Shown: positions 8,228 to 17,821 of the stretch, one piece after another | Numbering within the stretch: position 1 is the first letter of the stretch | Layout of the letters: every line of letters begins with the position of its first letter | Made by a program: the position numbers and the translations under genes | The notes under the pieces: generated by a model | What the model was told of the DNA's origin: nothing | What the model saw: only the letters and a program-made list of their open reading frames with translations | The model's database searches: none | Assembly (NCBI GenBank): GCA_028716975.1 | Contig: JAQUOU010000001.1 | Span: forward strand, 186,001-250,000 | From: Methylobacter sp. | Lineage (GTDB): Bacteria > Pseudomonadota > Gammaproteobacteria > Methylococcales > Methylomonadaceae | Length of the DNA: 64,000 nucleotides | Direction: 5' to 3'

Positions 8228-9796
8228 TTAGTCTTTATCTTCCTTTGCAGTAGGCAATGCTTCTTGCAGAGTTTGAATAGCTGGAGGCTGTATGGCATCA
8301 TTCATTGAATTACCCAGACTATTACGTGTATATGTTACGACTGCCGCAAAATCAGTTGGATTTAATACTTCGCCAAAAGCCGGCATCATGCCTTTGCCGT
8401 TGAATATCAGATTAACCTGAGCGTTTATGTCACCAGTAACTACAGAGCTTTTTGTCAAGGCGGGGAACATGGGCGGCATTCCCGCGCCTCCCGGTTGGTG
8501 GCACGAGGCGCAATTTTTAGCATAAACAGCTTCGCCCTTGGCAATCAACTCGTCTTTCGATAATTCTGCAACAGGAGTTATTTTAGCTTCCGGCAATGTT
8601 GGTTTTGCTGGGGCTGGCGTTACCGGAGTAACTTTTGCCGGAGCTGGAGGTGGCGTTGTGACCTCTGCCTTTATTTGAGGCAGTAATTTTGCTACATCTT
8701 TAGGCTGTATTTCATCCCCTACGGTGTTACCCAATGCATTTCTGGTATAGGTAATGACTTGAGCCAGTTCATCGGCTTTCAATATCTTGCTAAATGCGGG
8801 CATTATGCCTTTTCCATTCAGCACCAAATTTGCCTGTGCATTAATATCGCCGGTTACTACAGGACTGCCTTTAAGAGCTGGAAATGCTCCTGGAACCCCT
8901 TCACCATTCGGCATATGGCAAGAAGCGCAATTTGTAGCATATAGGGCCGCACCTTTGGAAACCAGTTCATCATGGCTTTGATCACTTAGGTCAGCTCCCT
9001 TCTTTGCCTCTTCCTTGGCTTTGTTTACCCAGGAATCGTAGTCAGGCTGATCCATGGCTACCACAACAATAGGCATAAAACCATGGTCTTTACCGCAAAG
9101 CTCTGCGCACTGACCGCGATAAGTGCCGGGCTTACCCACTGATGTCCATGACTCATTAATAAAGCCCGGGATAGCATCCTTTTTCCAGCCTAAAGCGGGA
9201 ACCCACCATGAATGAATTACGTCGGATGCTGTAAACACAAAGCGGATTTTCTTTTTTGTGGGAATGACTAAGGGCTTATCAACATTTAACAAATAATGGG
9301 GTACTGTACGCGGATCTATACCTGAATCCATCTGACGGGCTTTATTACTAGCTTCATCCAGGTTACTGAAAAAATGAATCCCGGTATCAAGATAATCATA
9401 CTCCCATTTCCATTGCCAGCCGGTTACTTTAATAGACATGTCGGAGTCTTGCACATTATCCAGATCTATCATGGCTTTTGTTGCCGGTATAGCCATACCC
9501 ACCAGGATTAACGTTGGGATAATAGTCCAGATAACTTCGACGGTAGTATTTTCATGAAACTGCGCTGCTTTATGTCCTTTTGATTTACGATGGTGGTATA
9601 TAGAATAGAACATTGTACCGAATACGCTAATCCCTACGAATATACAAATCCATAAAATCAGCATGTGCAGGTCGTAAGCCTCATTACTGGCCTGGGTGAT
9701 TCCTTTCGTTAAATTTAGCGTATATTCCCCATAAGCCATCTTTAGGCCTAAAGCCATCAAGATCAGACCTGCGAGCAGTTGCTTGGTTTTCTTCAC
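8228..9796 (-). CDS. ctaC: cytochrome c oxidase subunit II with two C-terminal cytochrome c domains
   Basis: At 522 residues it is much longer than an ordinary subunit II (about 280) and also longer than the one-heme caa3 form. A signal-like N-terminus is followed by two membrane helices (about 42-66 and 88-110). The CuA domain has H195, C230, C234, H238 and M241. Then come two cytochrome c domains, each with a CASCH heme site (290-294 and 429-433) and a later Met ligand (M332 in GIMPAF; M471 in GMMPAF). The two domains are close copies joined by a Pro/Ala/Thr-rich linker (about 380-410). First gene of the operon, it would accept electrons from a soluble cytochrome through covalent hemes. Confidence 0.95.
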   Translation of the reverse strand: MKKTKQLLAGLILMALGLKMAYGEYTLNLTKGITQASNEAYDLHMLILWICIFVGISVFGTMFYSIYHHRKSKGHKAAQFHENTTVEVIWTIIPTLILVGMAIPATKAMIDLDNVQDSDMSIKVTGWQWKWEYDYLDTGIHFFSNLDEASNKARQMDSGIDPRTVPHYLLNVDKPLVIPTKKKIRFVFTASDVIHSWWVPALGWKKDAIPGFINESWTSVGKPGTYRGQCAELCGKDHGFMPIVVVAMDQPDYDSWVNKAKEEAKKGADLSDQSHDELVSKGAALYATNCASCHMPNGEGVPGAFPALKGSPVVTGDINAQANLVLNGKGIMPAFSKILKADELAQVITYTRNALGNTVGDEIQPKDVAKLLPQIKAEVTTPPPAPAKVTPVTPAPAKPTLPEAKITPVAELSKDELIAKGEAVYAKNCASCHQPGGAGMPPMFPALTKSSVVTGDINAQVNLIFNGKGMMPAFGEVLNPTDFAAVVTYTRNSLGNSMNDAIQPPAIQTLQEALPTAKEDKD

Positions 9797-10266
9797 GGAG
9801 CAGCCTCTTCGATAATAGTTATAAACTCTTGTATACGCTATATTTTATAGTAATTTCAGGGCGAGGCTAAATTCCTCTTTATTATTTTAGTTATATTACG
9901 AAATTATTATTACGCATAAAAACCACAATTTTAACCTATGAAATCGTTAGACGCTAGGAAACTAATGGAATTTAGATTATCAACTGGTTTTGTAGTAATG
10001 TTATTTCAAGGATTTAGCTGATAAGTGCCCGGATATTTTTCTGTCTTGTCAGTTTTTAAGGAATCAAAATAAAGGTAAATAACCCCGATAAAAGACCAGC
10101 GGATGCAAATCTTTTTCACTACACATAAGTAAGGTTGCCGTAAATATCACCTGAAGTCCCAATCAATACAGCGATTACACAATTCTCATTTATACTACTT
10201 ATATAGCTTAGGCAATTAGTTATCAAATATCGCCGTTATGAAAAACATGGCTATTTAATTGATTTT
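9797..10266. other. 470-base non-coding stretch upstream of the oxidase operon
   Basis: AT-rich DNA between the coxB start and the end of the large lipoprotein gene. It must hold the minus-strand oxidase promoter, but no pair of promoter hexamers stands out. I see no gene, repeat or strong hairpin. Confidence 0.5.
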
Positions 10267-12165
10267 TTAGTGAAATTTTGCCAGAAAAGAGGAATCAATT
10301 CGACAGCCGCCTATTTCAGGATGATCTAGCAAATCCTGCTCAAAGTCACGGTGCGAGGGAAGCTGGAAAGTAATCCGGTTAATTTTTCCGCCGGAAAATT
10401 CAAACTCCATAGCACCGCCTTTAACGTGTGGTCTGCTGTTTTTCATGGTGAATAATAAAATCCCCACATTATTTGCAGCTTTTCCTAGCTGATCAGGAGC
10501 TGGGCGCGCGCAACTCAGCTCGTTTATAGACAGGCCGGAAAAGACTTGCGCCAACTGCTGCGTATCCACAATAACTCCTTCCCCGGGAATCGCTGCAACA
10601 GCATGAGAGACAGGTATAGAAGGCCCAGTACTGGTAACATCTGCAACCCTCGCATCAGTTGCACTAGGAGTAGCCGGCACTGGCGGAATAATTACAGGCT
10701 TCAACAGGGCTTCTAGTCCGAAGTCACCCAAATGATTTTGCAGCAGCACAGTACCGTCGCCACGCTTTCCTGTCGTTAACATAGGATAAAGCTGGCTTTC
10801 CATTTCGGTTAAAGCTGGATTTTTTAGTACGGAAATCAGCTGTCGTTCTATCGATTTAAGCGGCGTAAAAAATTGCTCTTTTTTCTGGCTCGATTCGCCA
10901 ATCTGATTCCAATCCGAGGGAGTGTTAACCGGCAGCCCCATCGCTTTCATCACCGCATAATCGTCGACTGCAAGGCACTGGCTAAAATCTTTACTGCGAT
11001 AATTTTCCATGACTTTAGGGCGAATGTCGTCATTCATTGCTTTCTGCCGCGAAATATTGTAATTTTTCCAATCATTGCTTTTGGCCAGAAAATAATAAAT
11101 AACGGCATTGCGATCAAATTTATTGAATCCCAGCTCTTTCATAACAACCTTCAGTTTTCGGCAGTTACTCTCCACTTCTTCGTAGTTATTCCAGTCCGGT
11201 TTTAAGTTAAGCTTTACCGGATGCTTTGTTTGTTCAATCAACTGCTGCAGGTTTATTTCTCCGCTGGTGGATTTTATTGGCGAGTATCCTATTTCTTCCA
11301 TTGATAAGTCACGCGCATCAGGCAGGCCATCTGACGCCGTCTTAAGTAACAAAGACGGAAGAATTTCCGGATAAATTTTTAGTTCACCCAGCGGCTGCGT
11401 ATCCGAACTAAACAGGTTGGCTCCGCCTTCGGCCACTTCATATACTTTAAACACGGTTTGGTTAAGTGTTCCTGTTTTACCGGCGAAAGAAGCAGCCGCA
11501 GGCAGTGAATGGGATTCGGAGCTGTGTTTAGCTGATGGCTTTACTGACTCAGCAGGGGCAGCAGGCGTTATCGGCGTTGGTTGCTGATTGTTTTTTACCC
11601 ATTGTCCGGTAACCTGACCTATGATGGCAACGCCTATGCCTACTCCCGTGAGAGCCAGTAAGTTGCTCGCAGCATTCACATCCCCGACCAAACCAGATAC
11701 ATCAACATCACTGTTGGCATTGGTATAAAAATTATAATCGACCAAGGTTTGTTTACCGGAATCCAGTCGTATCCAAGGTGTCAGGTAAACTTTTTTAGCA
11801 TCGAATTTAAAGTTACATTTGCCTGTTGTCGCCTGATATAAAAAACCTGTGACTTCACTGTTGAATTTGAGAATATCGTTACGAACGCTATAAATCAGGG
11901 CGGCGGATAAATCGTCTTTTTCATAAGACGGAGCCATATTAGCGCATCCGCTTTTTAATACGCTGTCTCCCTTAAAATCGAACTCCGAAATCAGGCGCAA
12001 ATAATAGTCATCGCCATCAATCACTTGAAAACCCGGCAAAGGCTGGAATGGGCTGGCCCGAATGGTTGGATGATCAATTGCGATTTGCCGGGTAGTGGCG
12101 CACCCTGGCAATAATGCGGCGGTAACTAAGACAAATCTTAAAGATAAGATACTACGAATGGACAT
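10267..12165 (-). CDS. large unknown lipoprotein (632 residues)
   Basis: I do not recognise a family. The N-terminus is a lipoprotein signal (SLRFVLVTAALLPGC, lipobox Cys about residue 22), so the protein is probably attached to a membrane facing the periplasm. A Gly/Ala/Val-rich stretch around residues 155-190 (LLALTGVGIGVAIIGQVTG) looks like a membrane or glycine-zipper-like segment. Pro/Ser/Ala-rich linkers occur near 195-225 and 500-520. The C-terminal part (FSGLSINELSC to RIDSSFLAKFH) looks like a compact domain. It stands alone, between the oxidase and biotin operons, with no obvious partner. Confidence 0.7.
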   Translation of the reverse strand: MSIRSILSLRFVLVTAALLPGCATTRQIAIDHPTIRASPFQPLPGFQVIDGDDYYLRLISEFDFKGDSVLKSGCANMAPSYEKDDLSAALIYSVRNDILKFNSEVTGFLYQATTGKCNFKFDAKKVYLTPWIRLDSGKQTLVDYNFYTNANSDVDVSGLVGDVNAASNLLALTGVGIGVAIIGQVTGQWVKNNQQPTPITPAAPAESVKPSAKHSSESHSLPAAASFAGKTGTLNQTVFKVYEVAEGGANLFSSDTQPLGELKIYPEILPSLLLKTASDGLPDARDLSMEEIGYSPIKSTSGEINLQQLIEQTKHPVKLNLKPDWNNYEEVESNCRKLKVVMKELGFNKFDRNAVIYYFLAKSNDWKNYNISRQKAMNDDIRPKVMENYRSKDFSQCLAVDDYAVMKAMGLPVNTPSDWNQIGESSQKKEQFFTPLKSIERQLISVLKNPALTEMESQLYPMLTTGKRGDGTVLLQNHLGDFGLEALLKPVIIPPVPATPSATDARVADVTSTGPSIPVSHAVAAIPGEGVIVDTQQLAQVFSGLSINELSCARPAPDQLGKAANNVGILLFTMKNSRPHVKGGAMEFEFSGGKINRITFQLPSHRDFEQDLLDHPEIGGCRIDSSFLAKFH

Positions 12166-12394
12166 GCATTAACCTTGTGCCGTAAGGGAGACGGCAAATA
12201 ATCCGGGTAAAAAGATAAAAATAATAGGACTTACAGAGCGATTTTGTCATGCTTTATTTTGCCAACCCAGCTATTGCGGGTGGAACATATAGATGGCGGT
12301 GATGAGCTGTCATTGGAGTAATTGTTGATGTTGTAACAACATTCACTATGAAAGTTTAAGTTAATAATTAATCTTATGAGACAAAACTCCCTTA

Positions 12395-13063
12395 CTACTT
12401 GCAGGGAAACTGTAATTGTTCTGATAAAAGTTTGAAATCAGGCGCTTCAAGATACGGCAATACACCCAGTAAGGGTGCCGCCATCGATGTTTTTATAGTA
12501 TTAATGATATCTTCGCGGTTCAATAGTTCGGGGGTTGTACACATGGCGATCCAGCCTGCGCATGTTAGCCCTGAATAGCGGATCGCTTCATAAGTCAGTT
12601 TTGCATGATTGATGCAGCCGAGCCTGATAGCGACAACCATTATAACCGGCAAAGCCAGTAGTTTTGCCAAATCACTAATGTTTTCCCTCTCATTGAGTGG
12701 GGTATACCAGCCGCCGGCGCCTTCGACCAAAACTATTTCCGCCAATTCTTTCAAGATATTAAATGTTGAAACAACTTTTTTTAAATTGACCGGATTATTT
12801 ATTCCCGCAATATGAGGCGACACGGCAAGCTCGTAGGCATAGGGATTAATTAAGTCATAGCTTATTGTTAATGACGTATGCTCCTGTATCAGCAATGCAT
12901 CTTCATTTTTCAACTTTTCCTCCTGCAAGAAACAACCGGAGGCCACCGGTTTCATGCCCGCTACAGATTTGCCTTGCGCCTTAAAGTAATGCATTAAAGC
13001 AATCGTAGCCCAGGTTTTGCCTACGTTGGTATCGGTACCGCTTATAAAGAAGCCATTTTCCAT
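12395..13063 (-). CDS. bioD: dethiobiotin synthetase
   Basis: BioD closes the ureido ring of dethiobiotin from 7,8-diaminopelargonate, carbon dioxide and ATP. The 222-residue length is normal. Motifs are the P-loop-like GTDTNVGKTW (about 9-18), KPVASG (about 40-45) and VEGAGGWYTPL (about 115-125). It is the last gene of a five-gene biotin operon, with its start 6 bases after the bioC stop. Confidence 0.95.
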   Translation of the reverse strand: MENGFFISGTDTNVGKTWATIALMHYFKAQGKSVAGMKPVASGCFLQEEKLKNEDALLIQEHTSLTISYDLINPYAYELAVSPHIAGINNPVNLKKVVSTFNILKELAEIVLVEGAGGWYTPLNERENISDLAKLLALPVIMVVAIRLGCINHAKLTYEAIRYSGLTCAGWIAMCTTPELLNREDIINTIKTSMAAPLLGVLPYLEAPDFKLLSEQLQFPCK

Positions 13064-13069
13064 AACACC

Positions 13070-13873
13070 TTATATGTTTGCCGTGACCATAATGACTTCG
13101 AAGGTTGCCGGAATGAGCTCTCCCGATCTATGTTTTTCATAAGCCTCAATCATGCGCTGCATGTGAGTTCGGGTGGTGATTTTTTTATTACGACCGTTGA
13201 GAGAGTTATGCGCCCCCAGTTGTTTTAATTCTTTCATTAATTCCCATACCGAATAGTAATTTGATATATAAATTTCGCTTTTAATCAATATATTCTTGAA
13301 CCCGGCCTGTTGCAGAAAAAGTTTTAGCTGTTCATCGCTATAAAATTCATTAACATGACGGTAGTCATCGACTTCTGCCCAAGCGCCTTTTAATTCCTTT
13401 AGCGTCTGTGGGCCAAATGTCGAAAAAACCAGCTGCTTACCGAATTTCAGGATTCGCTGGATATCGGCAAAAACAGCTTCAAGATTTCTGCACCATTGCA
13501 AAGCAAGACTGGAAAATACCAAATCCACGGATTTTCCAGCGATCGGCAATAACTCTGCATCAGCGCATAAGTACCCGATATTGGGATTATTTATCAGCTT
13601 ATTACGGGTTGTGTGCAACATAGGCCAGGCAATATCCAATGCGATAATATGCTGTAGGCTGGGGTGAGGTGCGATCCTCAATAATTCACCGGTTAAAAAG
13701 CCGGTGCCGCAACCTAAATCCAGGACTGTGCCGGCCAAATCGGTAGGATTGAGGGTGTTTAGTAATTCGTTGCCCACCCTGCGTTGTAATGCGGCGGCAC
13801 TGTCATAAGTGGCCGAGGCTGCCGAAAATGATTGTTTGACCTTGTTTTTATCCAGGCTAAAAGAGGCGCTCAC
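13070..13873 (-). CDS. bioC: malonyl-ACP O-methyltransferase BioC
   Basis: BioC methylates malonyl-ACP to start pimelate synthesis on the fatty acid machinery. The 267-residue protein has the class I SAM-methyltransferase core: VLDLGCGTGFLTGEL (about 50-64), IALDIAWPML, and DLVFSSLALQWC, the BioC-typical motif IV with LQW. The block LKELKGAWAEVD also fits the family. It is flanked by bioH (1 base apart) and bioD. Confidence 0.95.
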   Translation of the reverse strand: MSASFSLDKNKVKQSFSAASATYDSAAALQRRVGNELLNTLNPTDLAGTVLDLGCGTGFLTGELLRIAPHPSLQHIIALDIAWPMLHTTRNKLINNPNIGYLCADAELLPIAGKSVDLVFSSLALQWCRNLEAVFADIQRILKFGKQLVFSTFGPQTLKELKGAWAEVDDYRHVNEFYSDEQLKLFLQQAGFKNILIKSEIYISNYYSVWELMKELKQLGAHNSLNGRNKKITTRTHMQRMIEAYEKHRSGELIPATFEVIMVTANI

Positions 13874-14641
13874 TCATTTATCCATAAAACGGGAGATAAT
13901 GGACAACATCTCATGTTGATGAGATAAAAAAGGCGCATGCCCGGCCTTATCAATAATATTTAATTCCATCGCCGGCAGTAATTGCTGCATTTGTCGGCCT
14001 ACAGCTACAGGAACCAATAAATCTTCCTTGCCTAATATGCTCAAAACAGGAATATCCATTCCGGATAACACTGGTCTTAAATCTGATTGTTTTAGAAGTT
14101 CCAGACCCTCCTGCAACGTTTGGTTATCAGGAGTGCCGCATTCATCTATTTCTGCTTCCAGTTCTTTCAACAGGGCTTTATAACCGTGCAAACCCTTAAC
14201 TTGCAGGGACAGGAAGCGTATAAGAGTTGCGCGATAGTTTTTATTCAAATTATCTGCAAAAATATCCAGTAATCTGCCATTCATGCCATGCCACTGCGGT
14301 TTTTGAGTAAAACACGGACTTCCTGCCAGCAGGATCAGCGATACACAGCGTTCAGGGAACCGTCTAGCTATATCAAGCACGACGGTAGCGCCCAACGACC
14401 AGCCTAACCAGCAACTTCGCTCATCAGGAATCACATTAACCAGTGCCGTGCTAATCTGCTCCAATGTAAAAGGATCGATTTTTTCGCTTCGCCCATGCCC
14501 CGGCAAATCGATGCAGGTTACCTGATAATGCTGCGCCAACTGGTGGATAAATCCCCGCCAGATGCCGCTGTGCATTGCCCAGCCATGAACCATAACAATG
14601 GGCTTGCCTTTGCCGAAAGTTTCCCGGTGAATTTTCAACAT
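13874..14641 (-). CDS. bioH: pimeloyl-ACP methyl ester esterase BioH
   Basis: BioH removes the methyl ester from pimeloyl-ACP and so ends chain elongation. This 255-residue alpha/beta hydrolase has the oxyanion motif HGWAMHSGIW (about 19-28), the nucleophile elbow GWSLGA with Ser82, an acid in LGKEDLLVP (about 206) and the catalytic His in DKAGHAPFLSH (about 235). Being inside the operon between bioF and bioC is a known gammaproteobacterial layout. Its start overlaps the bioF end by 7 bases. Confidence 0.95.
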   Translation of the reverse strand: MLKIHRETFGKGKPIVMVHGWAMHSGIWRGFIHQLAQHYQVTCIDLPGHGRSEKIDPFTLEQISTALVNVIPDERSCWLGWSLGATVVLDIARRFPERCVSLILLAGSPCFTQKPQWHGMNGRLLDIFADNLNKNYRATLIRFLSLQVKGLHGYKALLKELEAEIDECGTPDNQTLQEGLELLKQSDLRPVLSGMDIPVLSILGKEDLLVPVAVGRQMQQLLPAMELNIIDKAGHAPFLSHQHEMLSIISRFMDK

Positions 14642-15798
14642 GCCATTGACTTAGCTAACGCATCCAGCAACTGGTCGATTTGTTGTTCTTCATGCATGGC
14701 AGAAAAAGTCACGCGCAACCTTGCAGTGCCTTGAGGCACAGTAGGCGGGCGAATCGCGCTTATCAAAAATCCGGCGTTCAGCAAGGCATTACTGATCACC
14801 ACTGCTCTTTTACTGTCGCCGATGAGGATAGGCTGGATAGCCGAAGATGAATCTACCAATTGCAATCCAAGTTGCTGCGCACCCGACCTGAAACGCGCAG
14901 ACAGCTTTTTAAGCTTATCTCTGCGCCAGTTTTCCGCGATAACAAATTTTAAACTTACCCTGGTTGCCTCTGCCACGGCTGCCGGTAATGCGGTCGTGTA
15001 TATATAAGTACGGGCTTTCTGGATCAGGGTTTCGATCAGCACTTCGGAACCGGCTACGAACGCCCCAAAAGTTCCGAATCCTTTCCCCAGGGTTCCCATC
15101 AGTATTGCTACATCGTCTTGCTTAAGATCATAATATTCCAGAATGCCTCCGCCGCGCTCGCCGACCACGCCCAGTCCATGCGCATCGTCAACCATCAGCC
15201 AGGCATTATGGCTTTTTGCAGCATGCGATAATTTCTTGAGCGGCGCGAAGTCACCATCCATACTGAATACGCCATCGGTAACAATTAATTTATTACCCGC
15301 TGCTTTTTGAAGATCGGTGACTAAATGATCAATATCGGCATGCGCATAGCGTTTGAATTTTGCTCCCGATAACAATCCGCCATCCAGTAAAGAGGCGTGG
15401 TTTAACCGGTCCTCAAATACCGCATCACCGCGCCCCAGCAATGAGGAGATAACTCCCAGATTAGCCATGTAACCGGTGGAAAATAATAATGCCCGGTCAC
15501 GGCCGGTAAATGCCGCCAACTCTTCTTCCAAGGCATGATGCGCAAAACTATGCCCGCAGACTAAATGCGCCGAACCGCTGCCAACCCCGTATTGATTGGC
15601 AGCCGTTATAAAAGCTTTCACGACATGAGGGTGATTGGCCAGTCCCAAATAATCATTACTGCAAAAATTCAGTATATTCCTGCCATCCAGTTGCAGATTG
15701 ATGCCTTGAGGAGATTCGATTATCCGCCGCGATCGATATAAATTTTTCCGGGCAATATTCTCCAGATTGGCCGCCAGCTGTGTAAAAGCCGGAGTCAT
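14635..15798 (-). CDS. bioF: 8-amino-7-oxononanoate synthase
   Basis: BioF is a PLP enzyme that condenses pimeloyl-ACP with alanine. The 387-residue protein carries the fold-type I motifs NFCSNDYLGLANHP, GVGSGSAHLVCGH, VDDAHGLGVVG and the PLP lysine in MGTLGKGFGTFGAF. Its first codon touches the bioB stop with a one-base overlap, which implies coupled translation. Confidence 0.96.
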   Translation of the reverse strand: MTPAFTQLAANLENIARKNLYRSRRIIESPQGINLQLDGRNILNFCSNDYLGLANHPHVVKAFITAANQYGVGSGSAHLVCGHSFAHHALEEELAAFTGRDRALLFSTGYMANLGVISSLLGRGDAVFEDRLNHASLLDGGLLSGAKFKRYAHADIDHLVTDLQKAAGNKLIVTDGVFSMDGDFAPLKKLSHAAKSHNAWLMVDDAHGLGVVGERGGGILEYYDLKQDDVAILMGTLGKGFGTFGAFVAGSEVLIETLIQKARTYIYTTALPAAVAEATRVSLKFVIAENWRRDKLKKLSARFRSGAQQLGLQLVDSSSAIQPILIGDSKRAVVISNALLNAGFLISAIRPPTVPQGTARLRVTFSAMHEEQQIDQLLDALAKSMAC

Positions 15799-16793
15799 TA
15801 TGCGTAGCTTGAACCGCCGGAATGCAGGCCTAAACGATCGAATAAGACCATATCATGATTAGTCATCGGATTATCGGTGGTTAACAGCTTATCGCCGTAA
15901 AAAATAGAGTTGGCGCCCGCCAGGAAGCACAGCGCCTGCATTTCATCGCTCATTTTATTACGGCCTGCCGACAGGCGCACCCGCGACTTGGGCATCATGA
16001 TCCTGGCAACCGCTATGGTTCTGATGAAGATAATGGGATCAAGCGTCGGAGTTCCCATCAAAGGCGTTCCTTCAACCTGCACCAGCATATTGACGGGAAC
16101 ACTTTCAGGATGCTTGGGTAAATTAGCCAGCTCAAGCAAAAGTTTGGAGCGATCAATACCGCTTTCACCCATGCCGATGATGCCGCCGCAGCATACATTA
16201 ATTCCGGCATCCCTGACTCTCGCCAAGGTATCCAGCCGATCCTGATAAGTTCGGGTAGTGATGACTTCAGAATAATAATCTTCAGAAGTATCCAGGTTGT
16301 GGTTGTAGTAATCCAGACCGCCTTCTTTTAATCTGATCGTTTGTTGATCAGTCAGCATTCCCAATGTGACGCATGTTTCCATGCCCAGTGCTTTAACACC
16401 CTGAACCATTTCTATTACCCGCTCAACATCACGGTCTTTCGGTTTACGCCAGGCCGCGCCCATACAAAAGCGCGACGCGCCTTGATCTTTTGCATGCCGG
16501 GCCGCTTTCAAAACCTCCTCAACCGGCATTAATGCTTCAGGCGTAATACCCGCATCATACCTCGCGCTTTGCGGGCAATAGCCGCAATCTTCCGAACACG
16601 AACCGGTTTTAATACTAAGCAAGCTGCTCACCTGAATCTCATTAGGATCGAAGTTATCTCTGTGGTTAGTTTGTGCTTTAAAAATCAAATCGTTAAACGG
16701 CAACGCAAACAGATCTTGAACTTCGTCCAATAGCCAGTTATGACGGATTGACGGTGAAACTTGAACGGGGTTAATTGCAGGACGTGCAGACAT
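15798..16793 (-). CDS. bioB: biotin synthase
   Basis: BioB is a radical-SAM enzyme that inserts sulfur into dethiobiotin. At 331 residues it has normal length. The SAM cluster motif is C66-x3-C70-x2-C73 ([15 protein letters not shown]). Other BioB blocks are [48 protein letters not shown] and the final [10 protein letters not shown]. It is the first gene of the biotin operon and diverges from comF with a 72-base gap. I saw no clear BirA operator in that gap. Confidence 0.97.
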   Translation of the reverse strand: MSARPAINPVQVSPSIRHNWLLDEVQDLFALPFNDLIFKAQTNHRDNFDPNEIQVSSLLSIKTGSCSEDCGYCPQSARYDAGITPEALMPVEEVLKAARHAKDQGASRFCMGAAWRKPKDRDVERVIEMVQGVKALGMETCVTLGMLTDQQTIRLKEGGLDYYNHNLDTSEDYYSEVITTRTYQDRLDTLARVRDAGINVCCGGIIGMGESGIDRSKLLLELANLPKHPESVPVNMLVQVEGTPLMGTPTLDPIIFIRTIAVARIMMPKSRVRLSAGRNKMSDEMQALCFLAGANSIFYGDKLLTTDNPMTNHDMVLFDRLGLHSGGSSYA

Positions 16794-16865
16794 TCTGTTA
16801 ATCTCCAGCTACAGTATTACTCGGAAAGACAATCAAAGCTCACTTGTCGACCTGTTTAAATTAAA

Positions 16866-17567
16866 ATGGTATCCAACTGGATTGATATTATACAGGATTA
16901 CCTGTTTCCGCCTACCTGCATATTATGCGGCAATCATGGGTTCGATTCTCGTGACATCTGTCATTCATGTTATCGGCATTTACCCAAAAATAATCAATGC
17001 TGTTATCAATGTGCTGAAATTTTGGAAATACCCACAGCTACTCCCATGCTTTGCGGTCGTTGCCTAAGACTGCGACCAGCTTTTGATGAGACTCTTGCCC
17101 CGTTTGTTCATCAAGGAGCAATAAGGTATTTGATTAGCTCATTAAAATTTAACGCTGATTTCAAAAATGCACGCTTACTGGGAATGCTTTTGGCAAAGCA
17201 TTTGCCCATTACGGCTAAAAAACCGGATTGTATTTTACCGGTTCCTCTGCATAAAGCCCGTTACCGCCAACGCGGATTCAATCAGGCCATTGAAATTGCC
17301 AGAACCGTTTCGAGGGAATTACAGATTCCGTTAGACCTTGCTTCATGCCATAGACATCGCGATACACTTCATCAAACAGCATTATCCGCAAAAAAACGCC
17401 GAAAAAACCTGAAAAATGCCTTTTCTATAATCCAACCGGTTTATGCGCAACATGTTGCTATTCTTGATGATGTGATGACTACAGGCTCAACAGTCCATGA
17501 ATTGGCTGCATTATTAAAAAAAGCCGGAGTTAGCAAAGTTGATGTTTGGGTGTGTGCAAGGGCCTGA
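16866..17567 (+). CDS. comF: ComF/GntX family phosphoribosyltransferase-like protein
   Basis: This 233-residue protein has the ComF layout. A zinc-ribbon N-terminus has several Cys pairs (CILCG, CHSC, CCYQC, CGRC). A phosphoribosyltransferase fold follows, with the PRPP-binding motif VAILDDVMTTGST (about 197-209) and the block LPVPLHKARYRQRGFNQA. Homologues support DNA uptake, or gluconate growth in the case of GntX. The position divergent to bioB is common in gammaproteobacteria. Confidence 0.92.
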   Translation: MVSNWIDIIQDYLFPPTCILCGNHGFDSRDICHSCYRHLPKNNQCCYQCAEILEIPTATPMLCGRCLRLRPAFDETLAPFVHQGAIRYLISSLKFNADFKNARLLGMLLAKHLPITAKKPDCILPVPLHKARYRQRGFNQAIEIARTVSRELQIPLDLASCHRHRDTLHQTALSAKKRRKNLKNAFSIIQPVYAQHVAILDDVMTTGSTVHELAALLKKAGVSKVDVWVCARA

Positions 17568-17717
17568 CCTAAATTCTAGTATGATTTCCGGCAGAAGGCA
17601 GCTAGAGTTCGTTTAATAGATAACAAACCGCTTTTTATGATTCGGCAAGTTTACTGCGTATCTTTGGATTAGCAATTCAACTTAGCTTCTGTCGGTTTTA
17701 AGGGATGATGCGGAAAA

Positions 17718-17745
17718 CCTGATACCCGGTCCACCGGATATCAGG
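17718..17745. terminator. hairpin downstream of comF (weak terminator candidate)
   Basis: Inverted halves CCTGATA..CCGGT / ACCGG.ATATCAGG form a stable stem with a tiny loop, 150 bases after the comF stop. No T-run follows, so a classical intrinsic terminator is doubtful. Confidence 0.35.
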
Positions 17746-17821
17746 TAAATAGTGGAGATTGATTGCCAGGCCATATGGCATTCTGCCTGAATAAAATTAA
17801 ACTCAGTAAATTAATTCCAAC

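Noticed and set aside
16794-16865. BirA operator between bioB and comF
   Set aside because: No GTTTACAA/TTGTAAAC-type half-sites are visible in the 72-base gap.
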